From NCBI RefSeq assembly GCF_003597395.2, contig NC_133770.1, forward strand, positions 205,910,270 through 205,974,269: a DNA stretch of 64,000 bases, given 5' to 3'. This document shows positions 13,606 to 25,640 of this stretch, in pieces. The notes under the pieces are model-generated. The model was not told where the DNA came from, did not search any database, and saw only the letters and a list, made by a program, of their open reading frames with translations. Each line of letters opens with the position of its first letter. Positions within the stretch are counted from its first letter, which is position 1. Made by a program: the position numbers and the translations under genes. This DNA is from Chelonoidis abingdonii (taxonomy: Eukaryota > Chordata > Testudines > Testudinidae).

Positions 13606-16339
13606 CGCCTATGTTTACTGTTTGCAAAATGCCTTAGTGTCGAGATATAGTGGATTCCAGCTCTCTATCTCTGGCTACGTAATTATGGTTAACTTGAGGT
13701 CTATGGGAGGGTGGCGAGAGTGAATGGTGATCTATGGAGCGGATGAGGTTCGACGACAGTCAATGGCCTCGCGCATAGAGAGCGACTCTATTTCCATGGT
13801 GTTGTTTTAACGGAGCCTCCTTCACTCTGTGGCTGCCCTATCCACATGTGTGGGAAGATATCATGCATGTGAGGTCCTCTTCAGAGCTCTATGTCATCCG
13901 TAGTTCTAGTTCTTTGTGGAGACTTTTGAGCGAGGCCAGGTATACAGTCTACGTCGTGTAGGATGCAGTTTATGTGACTGCAGAGTGGTGGAGTTATTCG
14001 ATCGACAGCGTCACGGTCGGGTGAGAGTTTGCCTTTGTATTGTTTGAGCAAGTCTGAGAAATTAGGCCAAGGCAGTGAACCGAACTCTAGGCCTTGTCTG
14101 CTCAGGGGTCGGGCAATTTGACGTGTCACTGTGTGCGCTTTTTTGATAGGAGTATGAAGCGCACACTCGCGAGTGTGAATCTATAATCGTAATTGCGAGT
14201 GGTAGAGGTGTACGCGAGGCGTACAAGCGCACTCCATTATCTTGTATGTCGCCGTAGGTGAGTCGACGCTTTATGGAACTCTGGTGCAAATGTTGTAGCC
14301 GGCAGGTTCCTGGCAGTAAAATATACTTCTTTTGGGGGCTTTGTCCACGATGACATTGGGTCATCCACTATTTATGCTCCTTCTGGGTCTTATTAGAGCC
14401 ATCTTATAGGGGTGACTACACTCTTATGCGCATCAAGCACTACTCAGGTAGGTCTTGCGCACGCTTCCACGTTATTTCATACAGACATTCTCCTCAGTCG
14501 TTGCCAAGACTCTTAGGAAACACTCAAAGCCATTCATCAATCACAGTGTAGGTGCTCTGGCCCAGTTTAGACTTACCCTCCCTTAGAGATATTAAGAGAA
14601 CTCTTGGCCATGCTCGCGATCTTTTAAGCTGGTCACTACTTTAAAGGCTGTGTGATTGAAGTTCTATTCGCGCACTCCCATGTCTAACGTCCAATGAGAT
14701 GAAAGTACTTAGGCGTCATCCCGCATATCGCATTCCGTACATCACGTGTCTCTAACCGTATAACGCACTGCATCGTATACTTTCTGGAGGAGAGGACCTA
14801 ATCCAGCTACTAGCAGAACGCGCGATCTTAATCTACAATCAGGCTTAGAGCGAGCGATCCCACTGTCTGCGTGATCGTACTCTTTTGACATCTATGAGAT
14901 CGTCTCTTCTGCGCCTTCGAGGTGTGAGTCCAAACGCTTGTGAGCGCGATACCTCGAGATTATCGGAGAACGCTTGGAACTGTCGGAGGGAACGCCTAGT
15001 GCTGAGGGAATTTACCAGCTATCTCCACTACGTCTCCCTATCCTTTCTCTCCGCTGTTGGTTAGATGAGTCAACACACGCCTGCCTGCAGTGCTAGAGAG
15101 CATCCAGAGCATATCCTCTGCCTCCGCCCGGGTCGAGGGTGCTCGAGGTACTTAGCCATCAGACTACCCACTTGATGCAAGGTGGTCTAGCAGCACACAG
15201 CTTCTTTTTGTCGACTTTTATTTAGTATTACGAGACAGAGAATGAGCATTATTCTGATGATCACGGCGATGACACTACTTACGACGGATGCTATCATGGA
15301 TAACACAGAATTATGAAATAGATACAAACACAGCTTATAACGCGATAATCAAGGTACACTTGTAACCCATTTCCAGCCGCTATCAGCTTAAACACTCACA
15401 TCAGCAAATCACATATACATGGCATGATATAAAAGCTCGAAATCTGATTATTTGCCTAACTCCGTCTCAAATGTGCGATAGTTGTAAGGACGAAGCTGGA
15501 GGAGGCAAAGACTATCTGCAAGGAGGACGGGAACGAGGACATAGACCACGAGAGTGTGAAGGATCCCCATTGCGAGGCAGATCATATACGTCCTCAAATA
15601 GACCAGCCGAGTGAGGCCAGACAGACCAGCGCTTAGCGCTATATATCGAGGCACCTCTCCCAGTAGCCTTCGAGATTAGATACTAGTTTTCTGATTGAAG
15701 TTGGCACTGAACACTAAGCACAGACTTGGTGGGATCGCCCGCATTGTGTTTTTTGAGGATCGGCTCGTGCCGGGATCTTGATGCGCAGTTGTGGCTGCAA
15801 ACTTTCGCCTTTAATAAGGATGTATAAAGAGCACTTCTAGAACTAATATGACGACATGCTCTTTCACCACTTGTCAGCCTTAAATACGTTAATGACCACA
15901 ACTCCACGATAACAATAACATGAGAGCATGGTTCCTCTCACTAGGTAGGAAGAGAGTCGCAGTGGGCAGAGAGCCGCCTCAATGTGGAAGCTTTCGCAAC
16001 ACAGCAACAGCTTACTCTCGCTGCAGGTCAGTCTCTGGCGAATTCAATTTTGGAGTTGAGCGACAATCTACTGTGGGGCTGCAGTGATGCACGAGGTTAG
16101 CGAAGACGATCAGTAAGGCGCGCTGCAAGCTCATCGACACAGGTTGCTCCGTTGGAAGCGCGCAGCTGTGATTATGTTAGGAGGCAGTGTGGGTCTTTGA
16201 TTGAGCCTGAACAAGCCCCGCAGAAATTGGAGATGTGTTTGTTCCTGTATAACTGGGGTTGGTGGTCTGCCCTATAATTGAATGGGGACACCGCTATTAT
16301 CTGCTATCTTGGGCTCTCAGAAACACCCCAAGCCGCATC
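13606..16339. other. Unrecognised CpG-rich sequence
   Basis: No gene, splice-bounded exon or repeat family could be recognised. CpG is common (for example around 14130-14250 and 14810-14960), unlike the clean parts of the window. It follows directly on the broken end of the + strand CR1. Given the error pattern on its left I regard it as low-quality sequence. A distorted GC-rich repeat remains possible. Confidence 0.4.
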
Positions 16340-16800
16340 CCAGTTAACGTGAACCGCAAAGGCGGTTAGTTGTCAATGCGTGCTGCAAGCACTGGTGGAT
16401 CACAAGGGACTTCACAACATCCACGTGGATGGCCAGGAAGGGTTCATGACGCTCGCATCTCAGGAGCATATCTTTAAACGGCTGCAGCAAGGATTAACTT
16501 CTCAGACAAAAATAACCGTGGGAGCTGGGTATTCACACTCTCACGAAGCTCACGGCTCCCATAAAACCTCTGTTAGTCTATAAGGGTGCCACAGGATTCT
16601 CTGCTTGGCTTTCACAGATGCCAGACTAACATGGCTACCCTCTGAACCGAACCTGAGTGCTTATAGTTATCCGGGGTGGGACTCTCACGCGATCGCTTCG
16701 ATTGCCAGGCTCATGAAGCCTATAGACGTGCGCAGGCTGGACAGTGGTAGGATCCTGAATGTCTAACCTAGCAATGGCTCGAGGCATAGGTTGCTGTTAG
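16340..16800 (+). pseudogene. Harbinger transposase fragment, noisy
   Basis: Translated fragments follow the PIF/Harbinger DDE transposase (DDE_Tnp_4 family), a cut-and-paste DNA transposase. 'LQALVDHKG' lies at 16382-16408, then 'HDARI'-like and 'FKRLQQG' at about 16470-16492. Further on, 'LMKPYR'-like sequence (around 16711-16728) is followed by 'RLDSG' and 'SRAR'-like pieces up to about 16790. The order and spacing match the family, but the frame changes many times. The DDE residues cannot be assigned. The fragment lies inside the CpG-rich noisy block and shows that at least part of that block derives from real repeat DNA. Confidence 0.6.
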
Positions 16801-19800
16801 TTTGTATTGATGGAGTAGCATAGCATTACAAGATGCCCATGTATGGACGGCGTTTTTAGAGAGGAACTACTCGTGCTATGGATTGGACCAAGATAGAGGA
16901 ATCCTCATGTTGAGTGGTTTTTCAGGAGGCACCGTTGCTAGCTGAGCCGTCAATTGACCATCTGCCCAGCGTGAGAGGCTTTCTCCATGTAGACTCTCTG
17001 CTGCTCAGTGCTGCAAAACAAGTGGGTAAAACGGTTTTTTTAGCCAAATGTGATCATTCCGTACGACTCACCTCAATTGAGCGGATCGCTGATCATGCTA
17101 GTGGCACTCTGCCACATCCGGCATCTATCGCATTGTTGTTCGCTATAGCGCATGCTGAGACGGGGTGAAGACATTTTGACAATCCGGCTGGATGGGAAGC
17201 CGCAATTCGAGGCAGAAGATTTATACAGGCTAATATTGGCTCGCGAGTAATGGAGCGAGTCGCGCGAGGAGAGCCACGCTGGCCCGATTCGAGAGGCGAT
17301 TGTAGTCTAAAGAGCAACGCTTTCTTCCGATCTGCTCGCCTGAGCGCATTGTACATGAACTTGCTGAAGCCACGGCTTGCCTAGAGAGAGCCTCCTCTGT
17401 GAGCTCGCAGTTGCTCTCGCAGCATCGGCCCAAACCTCGTGGAGCAGTAGGCTCGTACGGTGGGGTTCTGTTTGCTTTCGCTATGTTGTATCTGAACCCC
17501 TCGCACCGTTGGGAGTATGGGCTGAGTATGTGTTCTCAGCTGGTGGAGCTAGTGAGCAGCCTCTTGCCTCGGCAACTGCGCTCGCCTCGTGCTCATTGAT
17601 TACAGGTTGCGAGGGCTAGGGGATATAGTGCCCAATTCACGTTGTTGCGTTTTACGATATTCTAGTGGTAATATTAGTGGCCATGTAAACACCTCATATT
17701 TATGCGCACTCCTTCTATGTCGGTAGATGAAAGACCAGGTTGGTGTATATTTTCACCTTATCGTACTTTTTCGCTGTAGATGATGCAGGAATAACGCTTG
17801 TTGACGCTGCTCCTCCCTTATGATCAGACTGCTGAGTAGCATATTCATCTACTTATACCAGATGTTACTGAGCCGCTCACTCCTAGATGACGCATCACAG
17901 AGGCACAAGTGACGAACGACAACGGAGGAGGAGAGATAATCAGATGTATGAGTGAGATCTCGCTGTGTCCTTTTTGTTATTCGAGTATCGAGAATCAACA
18001 CTCCGGATTACAGGAGTGGAGGGCCTGTGGTGTTGCGACAGGGAAGGATATGATGGAAGAAGAGTCGCGGATGTGTATCTCTTTACAATGCATATATTGA
18101 CTTTTATGACTTCACTGCCTAGGAGAGATTTGGAATTTCTTTCTCTAAGTTAACACGTAACTACTCGCTTGGGAGAGTTATAATTTCGCAAGATCGCCAA
18201 ACCTGTATCAAAGGCCGGAGGGGTGTGGGTCTTGCCGTTACACCTCGTGACGTATAAGTGCTCATTTACACGCTGCGGCAGGTGTTCACAGGGGGAAGCT
18301 CGGATAATTTAGAGTGCGAACACGCCGTATCCTTTTCTTCTGTTGTGCCTGTGCACTGGATTATCGCGCAGTGTTTTCAATAGGCTTCTCGCATGAGTTG
18401 CTGCGAGCGTGCTAGAACGACGAGTTGGCCTTGCGGTGTCTCCTCTAACGCGCGCTGCGTCTTCTCCGCCTCGCTCACTTGTGCTAACGGTCAAGCGCGA
18501 CCGAGAGTGCGTTTGCCATCAGCCCTCCCACATTCAGCCATAAATGTCTCCGTCCCTAGTCATGCTCTCCTATTGAAGGTTATTGTGCAGAGACCCACAT
18601 CAGCAAGCAGCAAATGATGAGCGAGACGCGCGCTTCTTGAGATCACCGTTGGTTGCTTGATAGGCTGAGGTCTGGAAGCGCGCAGTATAGGGAGAGCTAT
18701 ACTTAGATTTACCGCATTGATATCTCTTTAACTGCGGCCTATATATTCACACTCGTAAGCCAAGATCCCAAGTCCGTACAACTCTAGTTCTCAGCTTGAT
18801 TTGGAGACCAGCTTCCTACGACCTATCCATGGTTCCGACTGGCTGTCACTGCAGTGATACATGGGCTGTATCGAGGCAATGAGCCACTCACAGAGGGTTA
18901 TGCGTGTCGGGATCCGGCCTGGATGTATGACTTATGTAGGCTTAGCTTGGTATCAGAGGGTGGTAGGCCAATAGTTTACGTGATACTGTGGATCCTCGTG
19001 AAAGCTTAGTAAGAGATTTCCAGTATTGAGAGACTATCATATTAATACGATCCTCATATCAATTGAAGTTATTTGAAGGAGTCGTGTCAAGCAGCAGCAT
19101 GTCTCATAGTGGGTGAATACCCACATCTTTCTGCCCACAGCGATTATTCTGGCGTCTGGGCTAGGGCGAGTCGATAGTGCTCTCTGTTGGCTGAGGCATA
19201 TGTCCAGGCTATATATACACCGCTTAGCTGAGCTAGTGCTGCCTGCACAGTACTAGTCCCGAAGTACGGCGAGGTGTTAAGCCCCTTCCTGAGCCCATTG
19301 CAGCACGAGAGATGAGTTCACGCGGATCGTCGCTGAATGCTAAATCCACCGCACGTGCTTTCGACGACTATTCTCCATTTTGGCAAAAGTGTACTGCCCT
19401 ATTTGCGCGGTACGCCTGCTACTTGGGTGAGGCACCTATCTAGATTATTGAGCTGGGGGGCTCAAGATAGGAGGAATATAGGGTTCTCTTCGCGGCCAAG
19501 GATTGTCTGTCTGCTTGATAGACACGACCTGAGCCTAAGGATGTCTTGCTGTGATAAGAGAGGGGCTCTACGGGGCATTGTGCATGCAAGCCATAAATCA
19601 CTATCACCTATATAGAGCCTAGAGTGATCACCGGGATTATCGTCACATATTCGATCAATTGTTTTTAATTCGTCCGGGATAACAAGCTATCTATTGAATC
19701 GTGGGCTTTTTGTCTGCATACACTCGCACACTCCGACAGCCACACCGCATATTAAGATTTGGCACCGCTAGCATCCATTGACTGCTCCAACGGACATGGA

Positions 19801-20835
19801 TCGGTTAGGCATGTGTACTGTTGCAAGCTAGTTCAGAGGGGAGGTTGCAGCCTATTGCGTGAACTTATTGTTTCCGCTCTGCGTCCGAGCGTGTTGTACG
19901 CGCTGCTCTCATGTTTTCCGTGGAATATGGCGTTTCAGGGAAGGGGAAAGCATGTCACAAGTTCAAAGATAGTGCATCTTGACTATGCGAAAGTTTTCGA
20001 GCCACTGCGAATCGTCCAACACACGTTAAAACAATCGGTCCCACCAGTGCTGCTGCATTGTTTCCGTGCCCAAATTCCGGCATTCAATGGGTAGAAAGAT
20101 GCCTCAGTATAATAGCAAGTTAAGCTTCCAAAACGCCACTGGGGGCCAGACGTGTGATATGGTAGTAATTCTGTCCTTCTCCATGTCTCCATCACATTCG
20201 CTAGTCCTACCAGTTGCGCCGCTACAGTCCAGATCAGCTGCGCTCCTCACTCTCGCCTCCTGCCTTTGCAGTTCATATGTTCAGTATCAGTAGCAGGCCA
20301 ACGAGAGTATCGCGAGGTGATTGACAATCGGGTCAGGATAACCGTTAGGTGATCCCTTCAGGTGTCCATGAACCTTGTCTGAGTGCTGATGGGCGTTCGC
20401 CTCAATGCACACTTCCCGCGAAAAAGGCGCCAAAGACCGTTGGTCTGCTGCCTTCACAAAGGGGCACGGGGTGAGGCCTGTACCCAGTCACCACCCCGGG
20501 GCAATGGTCTTTATGCCCCATCGTAGGCACTGACCTGCTATCTCAAACACGGAGAGGTTGTGTACAACTATGGGATAGCTGAGGAACACACCTACCACAG
20601 TGGCACCGCTACCTAGAAAATCGATGGTAACTTTGAACCATGATGGAAACCGCAAACAATCGATGTCGTGATCCCACTGTGGACGCTGCTACCAACCCGA
20701 TTTTTTACCTAGTGATCTGTTTTGTAATCCGGATTAAGCTAATTCGAAGTAATCGTGCAGTGTAAGACGTACCCATAGTCATAATATCATATGGATGATG
20801 ACGCAATACTTTCCATTCTATTAGTAACAGAGGAG
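16801..20835. other. Unrecognised CpG-rich sequence, continued
   Basis: About 4 kb without recognisable genes or repeats. CpG dinucleotides are dense: about 19 in 18361-18520, against about one in 180 bases in the FAM210A intron near 47041-47220. Open frames up to 111 codons are present but look like chance in GC-rich noise. A true CpG island cannot be ruled out, but the length, the absence of any splice-linked exon and the noisy neighbours argue for sequence error. Confidence 0.4.
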
Positions 20836-20839
20836 GAGG

Positions 20840-21240
20840 CCTAAAAACAGCCCCTATTAAAGTTTAGACCTTTAAAATCAGCAATGGCCAGATCTCTTAA
20901 ATCTCTAGGAGGTAAGTTAACTGGCGAGGAGGCTCACTGGATTATTAATGATTGAGTTTTTAATAAGTCTTGGAACACCTGGAGAAATTCCAGAAGACTG
21001 AAGACAAGCTCATGTTGTGGCAATGTTTAAAATGGATAAATAGGAGGACCCAGGTATATATAGGCCTGACAGTCTGACATTGACTTCCCAGGTAAGATAA
21101 TGGAGTGGCTGATACTGGATTTAATTAATACAGAAATTAAAAAGGAGGGTGTGACCCATATAAGCCTCTCAAAGCCCCCTGGCAAATGTTCACTGCTGTA
21201 AACTACAAACGCTAGCCAGGCCTGACAAACTCACTGCACA
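20840..21240 (+). mobile_element. Old CR1 reverse-transcriptase relic
   Basis: Translation in mixed frames gives 'PGEIPED', 'AMFK', 'EDPGIYRPDSLTLTS' and 'LILDLIN'-like pieces in the CR1 order (RT fingers region). It has substitutions and stops typical of an old copy, unlike the error pattern further left. It lies immediately left of the younger - strand CR1. Confidence 0.65.
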
Positions 21241-21434
21241 CAACACTCACTAGGATCATAATAGTTATCCATAGACTCTAAGGACTGGAAGGGACCTCAA
21301 GAGGTCATCGAGTCCAGTCCCCTGCTCTCATGGCAGGACCAAATAACTGTCTACGACCATCCCGCATAGACAGTTTATCTAACCTACTCTTAAATATCTC
21401 CAGAGATAGAGATTCCACAATCTCCCTAAGCAAT

Positions 21435-22860
21435 TTATTTCCAGCGTCTAGCCACCCTGACAGTTAGGAACTTTTTCCTAATGTCCAACCTAAATCTCCC
21501 TTGCTGCAGTTTAAGCCCATTGCTTTCTTTGGTTCTATCATTAGAGGCTAAGGTGAACAAGTTTTCTCCCTCCTCCTGATGACACCCTTTTAGATACCTG
21601 AAAACTGCTATCATGTCCCTCTCAGTCTTCTCTTTTCCAAAACTAAAGAAACCCAATTCTTTCAGCCTTCCTTCATAGCTCATGTTCTCAAGACCTTTAA
21701 TCATTCTTGTTGCTCTTCTCTGGACCCTCTCCAATTTCTCCACATCTTTCTTGAAATGCGGTGCCCAGAACTGGACACAATACTCCAGTTGAGGCCTAAC
21801 CAGCGCAGAGTAGAGCGGAAGAATGACTTCTCGTGTCTTGTTTACAACACACCTGTTAATGCATCCCAGAATCACGTTTGCTTTTTTTGCAACAGTATCA
21901 CACTTATTGACTCATATTTAGCTTGTGGTCCACTATGACCCCTAGATCTCTTTCTGCCATACTCCTTCCTAGACAGTCTCTTCCATTCTGTATGTGTGAA
22001 ACTGATTGTTCCTTCCTAAGTGGAGCACTTTGCATTTGTCTTTTATTGAACTTCATCCGGTTTACCTCAGACCATTTCTCCAATTTGTCCAGATCATTTT
22101 GAATTTTGACCCTGTCCTCCAAAGCAGTTGCAATCCCTCCCAGTTTGGTATCGTCTGCAAAACTTAATAAGCGTACTTTCTATGCCAACATCTAAGTCGT
22201 TGATGAAGATATTGAACAGAGCCGGTCCCAAAACAGACCCCTGCGGAACCCCACTTGTTTATACCTTTCCAGCAGGATTGGGAGCCATTAATAACTACTC
22301 TCTGAGTACGGTTATCCAGCCAGTTATGCACCCACCTTATAGTAGCCCCATCTAAATTGTATTTGCCTAGTTTATCGATAAGGATATCATGCGAGACCGT
22401 ATCAAATGCCTTACTAAAGTCTAGGTATACCACATCCACCGCTTCTCCCTTATCCACAAGGCTCGTTATCCTATCAAAGAAAGCGATCAGATTGGTTTGA
22501 CATGATTTGTTCTTTACAAATCCATGCTGGCTATTCCCTATCACCTTACCACCTTCCAAGTGTTTGCAGATGATTTCTTTAATTACTTGCTCCATTATCT
22601 TCCCTGGCACAGAAGTTAAACTAACTGGTCTGTAGTTTCCTGGGTTGTTTTTATTTCCCTTTTTATAGATGGGCACTATATTTGCCCTTTTCCAGTCTTC
22701 TGGAATCTCTCCCGTCTCCCATGACTTTCCAAAGATAATAGCTAGAGGCTCAGATACCTCCTCTATTAACTCCTTGAGTATTCTAGGATGCATTTCATCA
22801 GGCCCTGGTGACTTGCAGGCATCTAACTTTTCTAAGTGATTTTTAACTTGCTCTTTTTTT
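21435..22860 (-). pseudogene. CR1 ORF2 reverse transcriptase
   Basis: 22793-22164 reads through the RT fingers and palm with '[14 protein letters not shown]' and the first catalytic motif '[17 protein letters not shown]', then shifts frame after 'SQSCWKGI'. From there the downstream QG and FADD motifs are in another frame. 22122-21904 and 21875-21435 carry the C-terminal region ('KLEKWSEVNRMKFN', '[18 protein letters not shown]', 'GRFRLDIRKKFLTVRVARRW'). It is inactive as read because of frameshifts near 22250 and in 21876-21904. Confidence 0.85.
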
Positions 22861-23046
22861 TATTTTATCTTCTAAACCCTACCCTTCCCATAAGCATTCA
22901 CTATGTTAGACATTCCTTCAGACTTCTCAGTGAAGACCGAAACAAAGAAGTCATTAAGCATCTCTGCCATTTCCAAGTTTCCTGTTACTGTTTCTCCCTC
23001 CTCACTGAGCAGTGGGCCTACCCTGTCCTTGGTCTTCCTCTTGCTT

Positions 23047-24237
23047 CTAATGTATTGATAAAAAAGTCTTCTTGTTTCCCTTTATTCCCATAGCTAGTTT
23101 GAGCTCATTTTGTGCCTTTGCCTTTCTAATCTTGCCCCTGCATTCCTGTGTTATTTGCCTATATTCATCCTTTGTAATCTGACCTAGTTTCCATTTTTTA
23201 TATGACTCCTTTTTATTTTGTAGGTCATGCAAGATCTCGTGGTTAAGCCAAGGTGGTCTTTTGCCACATTTTCTATCTTTCCTACCCATCGGAATAGCTT
23301 GCTTTTGGGCCCTTAATAGTGTCCCTTTGAAAAACTGCCAACTCTCCTCAGTTGTTTTTCCCCTCAGTCTTGATTCCCATGGGACCTTACCTATCAGCTC
23401 TCTGAGCTTACCAAAATCTGCCTTCCTGAAATCCATTGTCTCTATTTTGCTGTACTCCCTTCTACCCTTCCTTAGAATTGCAAACTCTATGATTTCATGA
23501 TCACTTTCACCCAAGCTTCCTTCTACTTTCAAATTCTCAACGAGTTCCTCCCTATTTGTTAAAATCAAGTCTAGAACAGCTTCCCCCCTAGTAGCTTTTT
23601 CAACCTTCTGAAATAAAAAGTTGTCTGCAATGCAGTCCAGGAACTTATTGGATAGTCTGTGCCCCGCGGTGTTATTTTCCCAACATATATCTGGATAGTT
23701 GAAGTCCCCCATCACCACCAAATCTGGGCTTTGGATGATTTTGTTAGTTGTTTAAAAAAAGCCTCATCCACCTCTTCCACCTGGTTAGGTGGCCTGTAGT
23801 AGACTCCTAGCACAACATCACCCTTGTTTTTTACCCCTTTAGCCTAACCAGAGACTCTCAACACTTTCCGTCTCCTATGTCCATCTCCACCTCAGTCCAA
23901 GTGTGTACATTTTTAATATATAAGGCAACACTCCTCCTCCCTTTTTCCCCTGTCTATCCTTCCTGAGCAAACTATACCCATCCACACCAACATTCCAATC
24001 ATGTGTATTATCCCACCAAGTTTCAGTGATGCCAACAATGTCATAGTTGTATTTATTTATTAGCACTTCCAGTTCTTCCTGCTTATTACCCATACTTCTC
24101 GCATTTGTATATAGGCATCTAAGATACTGGTTTGATCTTGCCTCCCAGTTTTGCCCTGACCCTCCTTTCTCTCTGCCATTATAGCCCACGCTCCCTCTTG
24201 TTTCCGACCCATCTCCCAGGTCTTCCATGTTCCCCAC
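23047..24237 (-). pseudogene. CR1 ORF2 endonuclease domain
   Basis: Two frame blocks. 24237-23875 holds the start of the APE-type endonuclease, which nicks the chromosomal target: 'CLYTNARSMGNKQEEL' (with the conserved Asn) and 'GITETWW' (conserved Glu). After a break around 23730-23875, 23721-23047 continues with '[13 protein letters not shown]' (GDFN motif) and '[10 protein letters not shown]' (catalytic SDH), followed by the basic linker towards the reverse transcriptase. The endonuclease signature residues are present, but the frame is interrupted between the two blocks. Confidence 0.85.
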
Positions 24238-25368
24238 TTACCTGTGGGCTTTGCTCACCTGTCCCGTCGAACCTAGTTTAAAGCCCCTCACTAGGTTAGC
24301 CAGTCTGTGTGCAAATAGGGTCTTTCCCCTCCTCGAAAGGTGAACGCCATCTCTGCCTAGCAGTCCTTCCTCGAATAGCATCCCGTGGTCGAGGAAGCCA
24401 AAGCCCTCCTGGCGACACCATCTTCGCAGCCAGGCATTCACCTCCATGATGCATCTGTCTCTGCCCGGGCCCCTACCTTTGACAGGAAGAATCGAAGAGA
24501 ATACCACCTGCGCTCCAAACTCCTTCACCCGTACTCCCAGAGCCCTGTAGTCACTCTTGATCGCTCAGCGTCACACCTCGCAGTATCATTTGTGCCCACA
24601 TGGATGAGTAGCATGGGGTAGTAGTCAGAAGGCCGGATAATCCTCGACAATGCCTCTGTAACATTTCGGATACTGGGCCCCCGGCAGGCAGCATACCTCC
24701 CGAGATGAAATGTCAGGGCGACAGATGGGCGCCTCCGTCCCCTCAGCAAGAGAGTCTCCGACCACCACTACCCTACGTTTCCTATTTTCAGTGGTGGCAG
24801 CAGACCTCCCAGCCTTAGGGGTACGAGGCTTCTCCTCCTTTACTGTAGGGGGTGATTCCTTCTCTCCTGTATCAAGAAGAGCATAACGGTTACCTATTAC
24901 CACGGCGGGAGGGTTCGCAGCAGGGTGGAGCACTGCCCGCTGCCAGAAGTAACCAGCTGCCAGTGTCCACCCTGAGCCATCTCCTCCTCCACCAGTGGTG
25001 TGTCAGCAGTCCTGTGAACTGGGACAGCTACTCAGCTGTCTCCACATGGACACTGTCCAGGAATTGCTCGTGGATACGGATGCTCCTCAACCTAGCCACC
25101 TCCTCCTGTAGCTCTCCCACCTGCTTCCTGAGAGATTCCACCAGTAGGCACCTTTCACATTGTGGATGCCCCCAAAGCCTGGATATCAGTAAGTGGAAAT
25201 GCAAGCTACAGTCTTTGCAAAACCACACCAGAATCTGGGTAGAAGCATCCATGCTTTGGTGCTCTGTCTGGCTACAGGCGCAGGTGGAGGAGACAGAAGC
25301 AGTGCTGGCACAGGTGTTGCGGGTCTTCCTACCCATAGTAAGCCTCCCTCTGTCAAACTCCCTCTCAA
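24238..25368 (-). pseudogene. CR1 ORF1: zinc finger, coiled coil and SGNH esterase
   Basis: ORF1 of CR1 encodes an RNA-binding helper with a cysteine-rich finger and, in many CR1s, an esterase of the SGNH (GDSL) type. On the complementary strand, 25336-25028 shows a cysteine pattern (CKDC, then CERC) followed by a leucine-rich heptad-like stretch 'ESLRKQVGELQEEVARLRSI'. 24933-24625 shows 'VVVGDSLAEGTE', the block with the serine nucleophile. 24749-24525 shows 'LLIHVGTNDT', and 24528-24238 shows 'GRDGVHLSRRGKTLFAHRL', which carries the catalytic Asp-x-x-His. These blocks lie in different frames separated by indels, so no intact protein is predicted. Confidence 0.75.
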
Positions 25369-25640
25369 ACTCCCCTGTCTACAGCTCGCTGTCCGCTCTG
25401 CTCTGCTTTAAAGAGAGAGGTTTTGGATGTAGTTTGGTTTATAGATTTTCAAGGGATTAACAGGTCACGGATAGGACCAACAAGGGGCCCCCGCTCCGTT
25501 CCTACTCCCCTTCCAAACTCCCTTGCTAAACTCCCTGTTAGCAGCCCCCTGTTTGGAAAGCTCCCCTGTTCGCTTGTGCGCGGCTTTATAAAGCCCTGGC
25601 CTGAGTGAATGCCCCGCCCACTTGTTAAGGCTCAGCCAAT

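Larger units (their letters stand above)
21270..25640 (-). mobile_element. Near full-length CR1 LINE
   Basis: CR1 non-LTR retrotransposon read right to left. A GC-rich 5' leader (25400-25640) is followed by ORF1 (about 25370-24240), ORF2 endonuclease (24237-about 23050), reverse transcriptase (about 22860-21435) and the 3' end at about 21270. ORFs are broken by a modest number of single-base indels and stops, so the copy is inactive as read, yet it is young in appearance. The direct copy at 614-6190 and the inverted copy at 10090-13605 are both noisier versions of it. Confidence 0.9.

Noticed and set aside
17377..17619. Possible exon or CpG-island gene start in the CpG-rich block
   Set aside because: No consistent splice sites or protein similarity, and the surrounding sequence shows signs of uncorrected read error.
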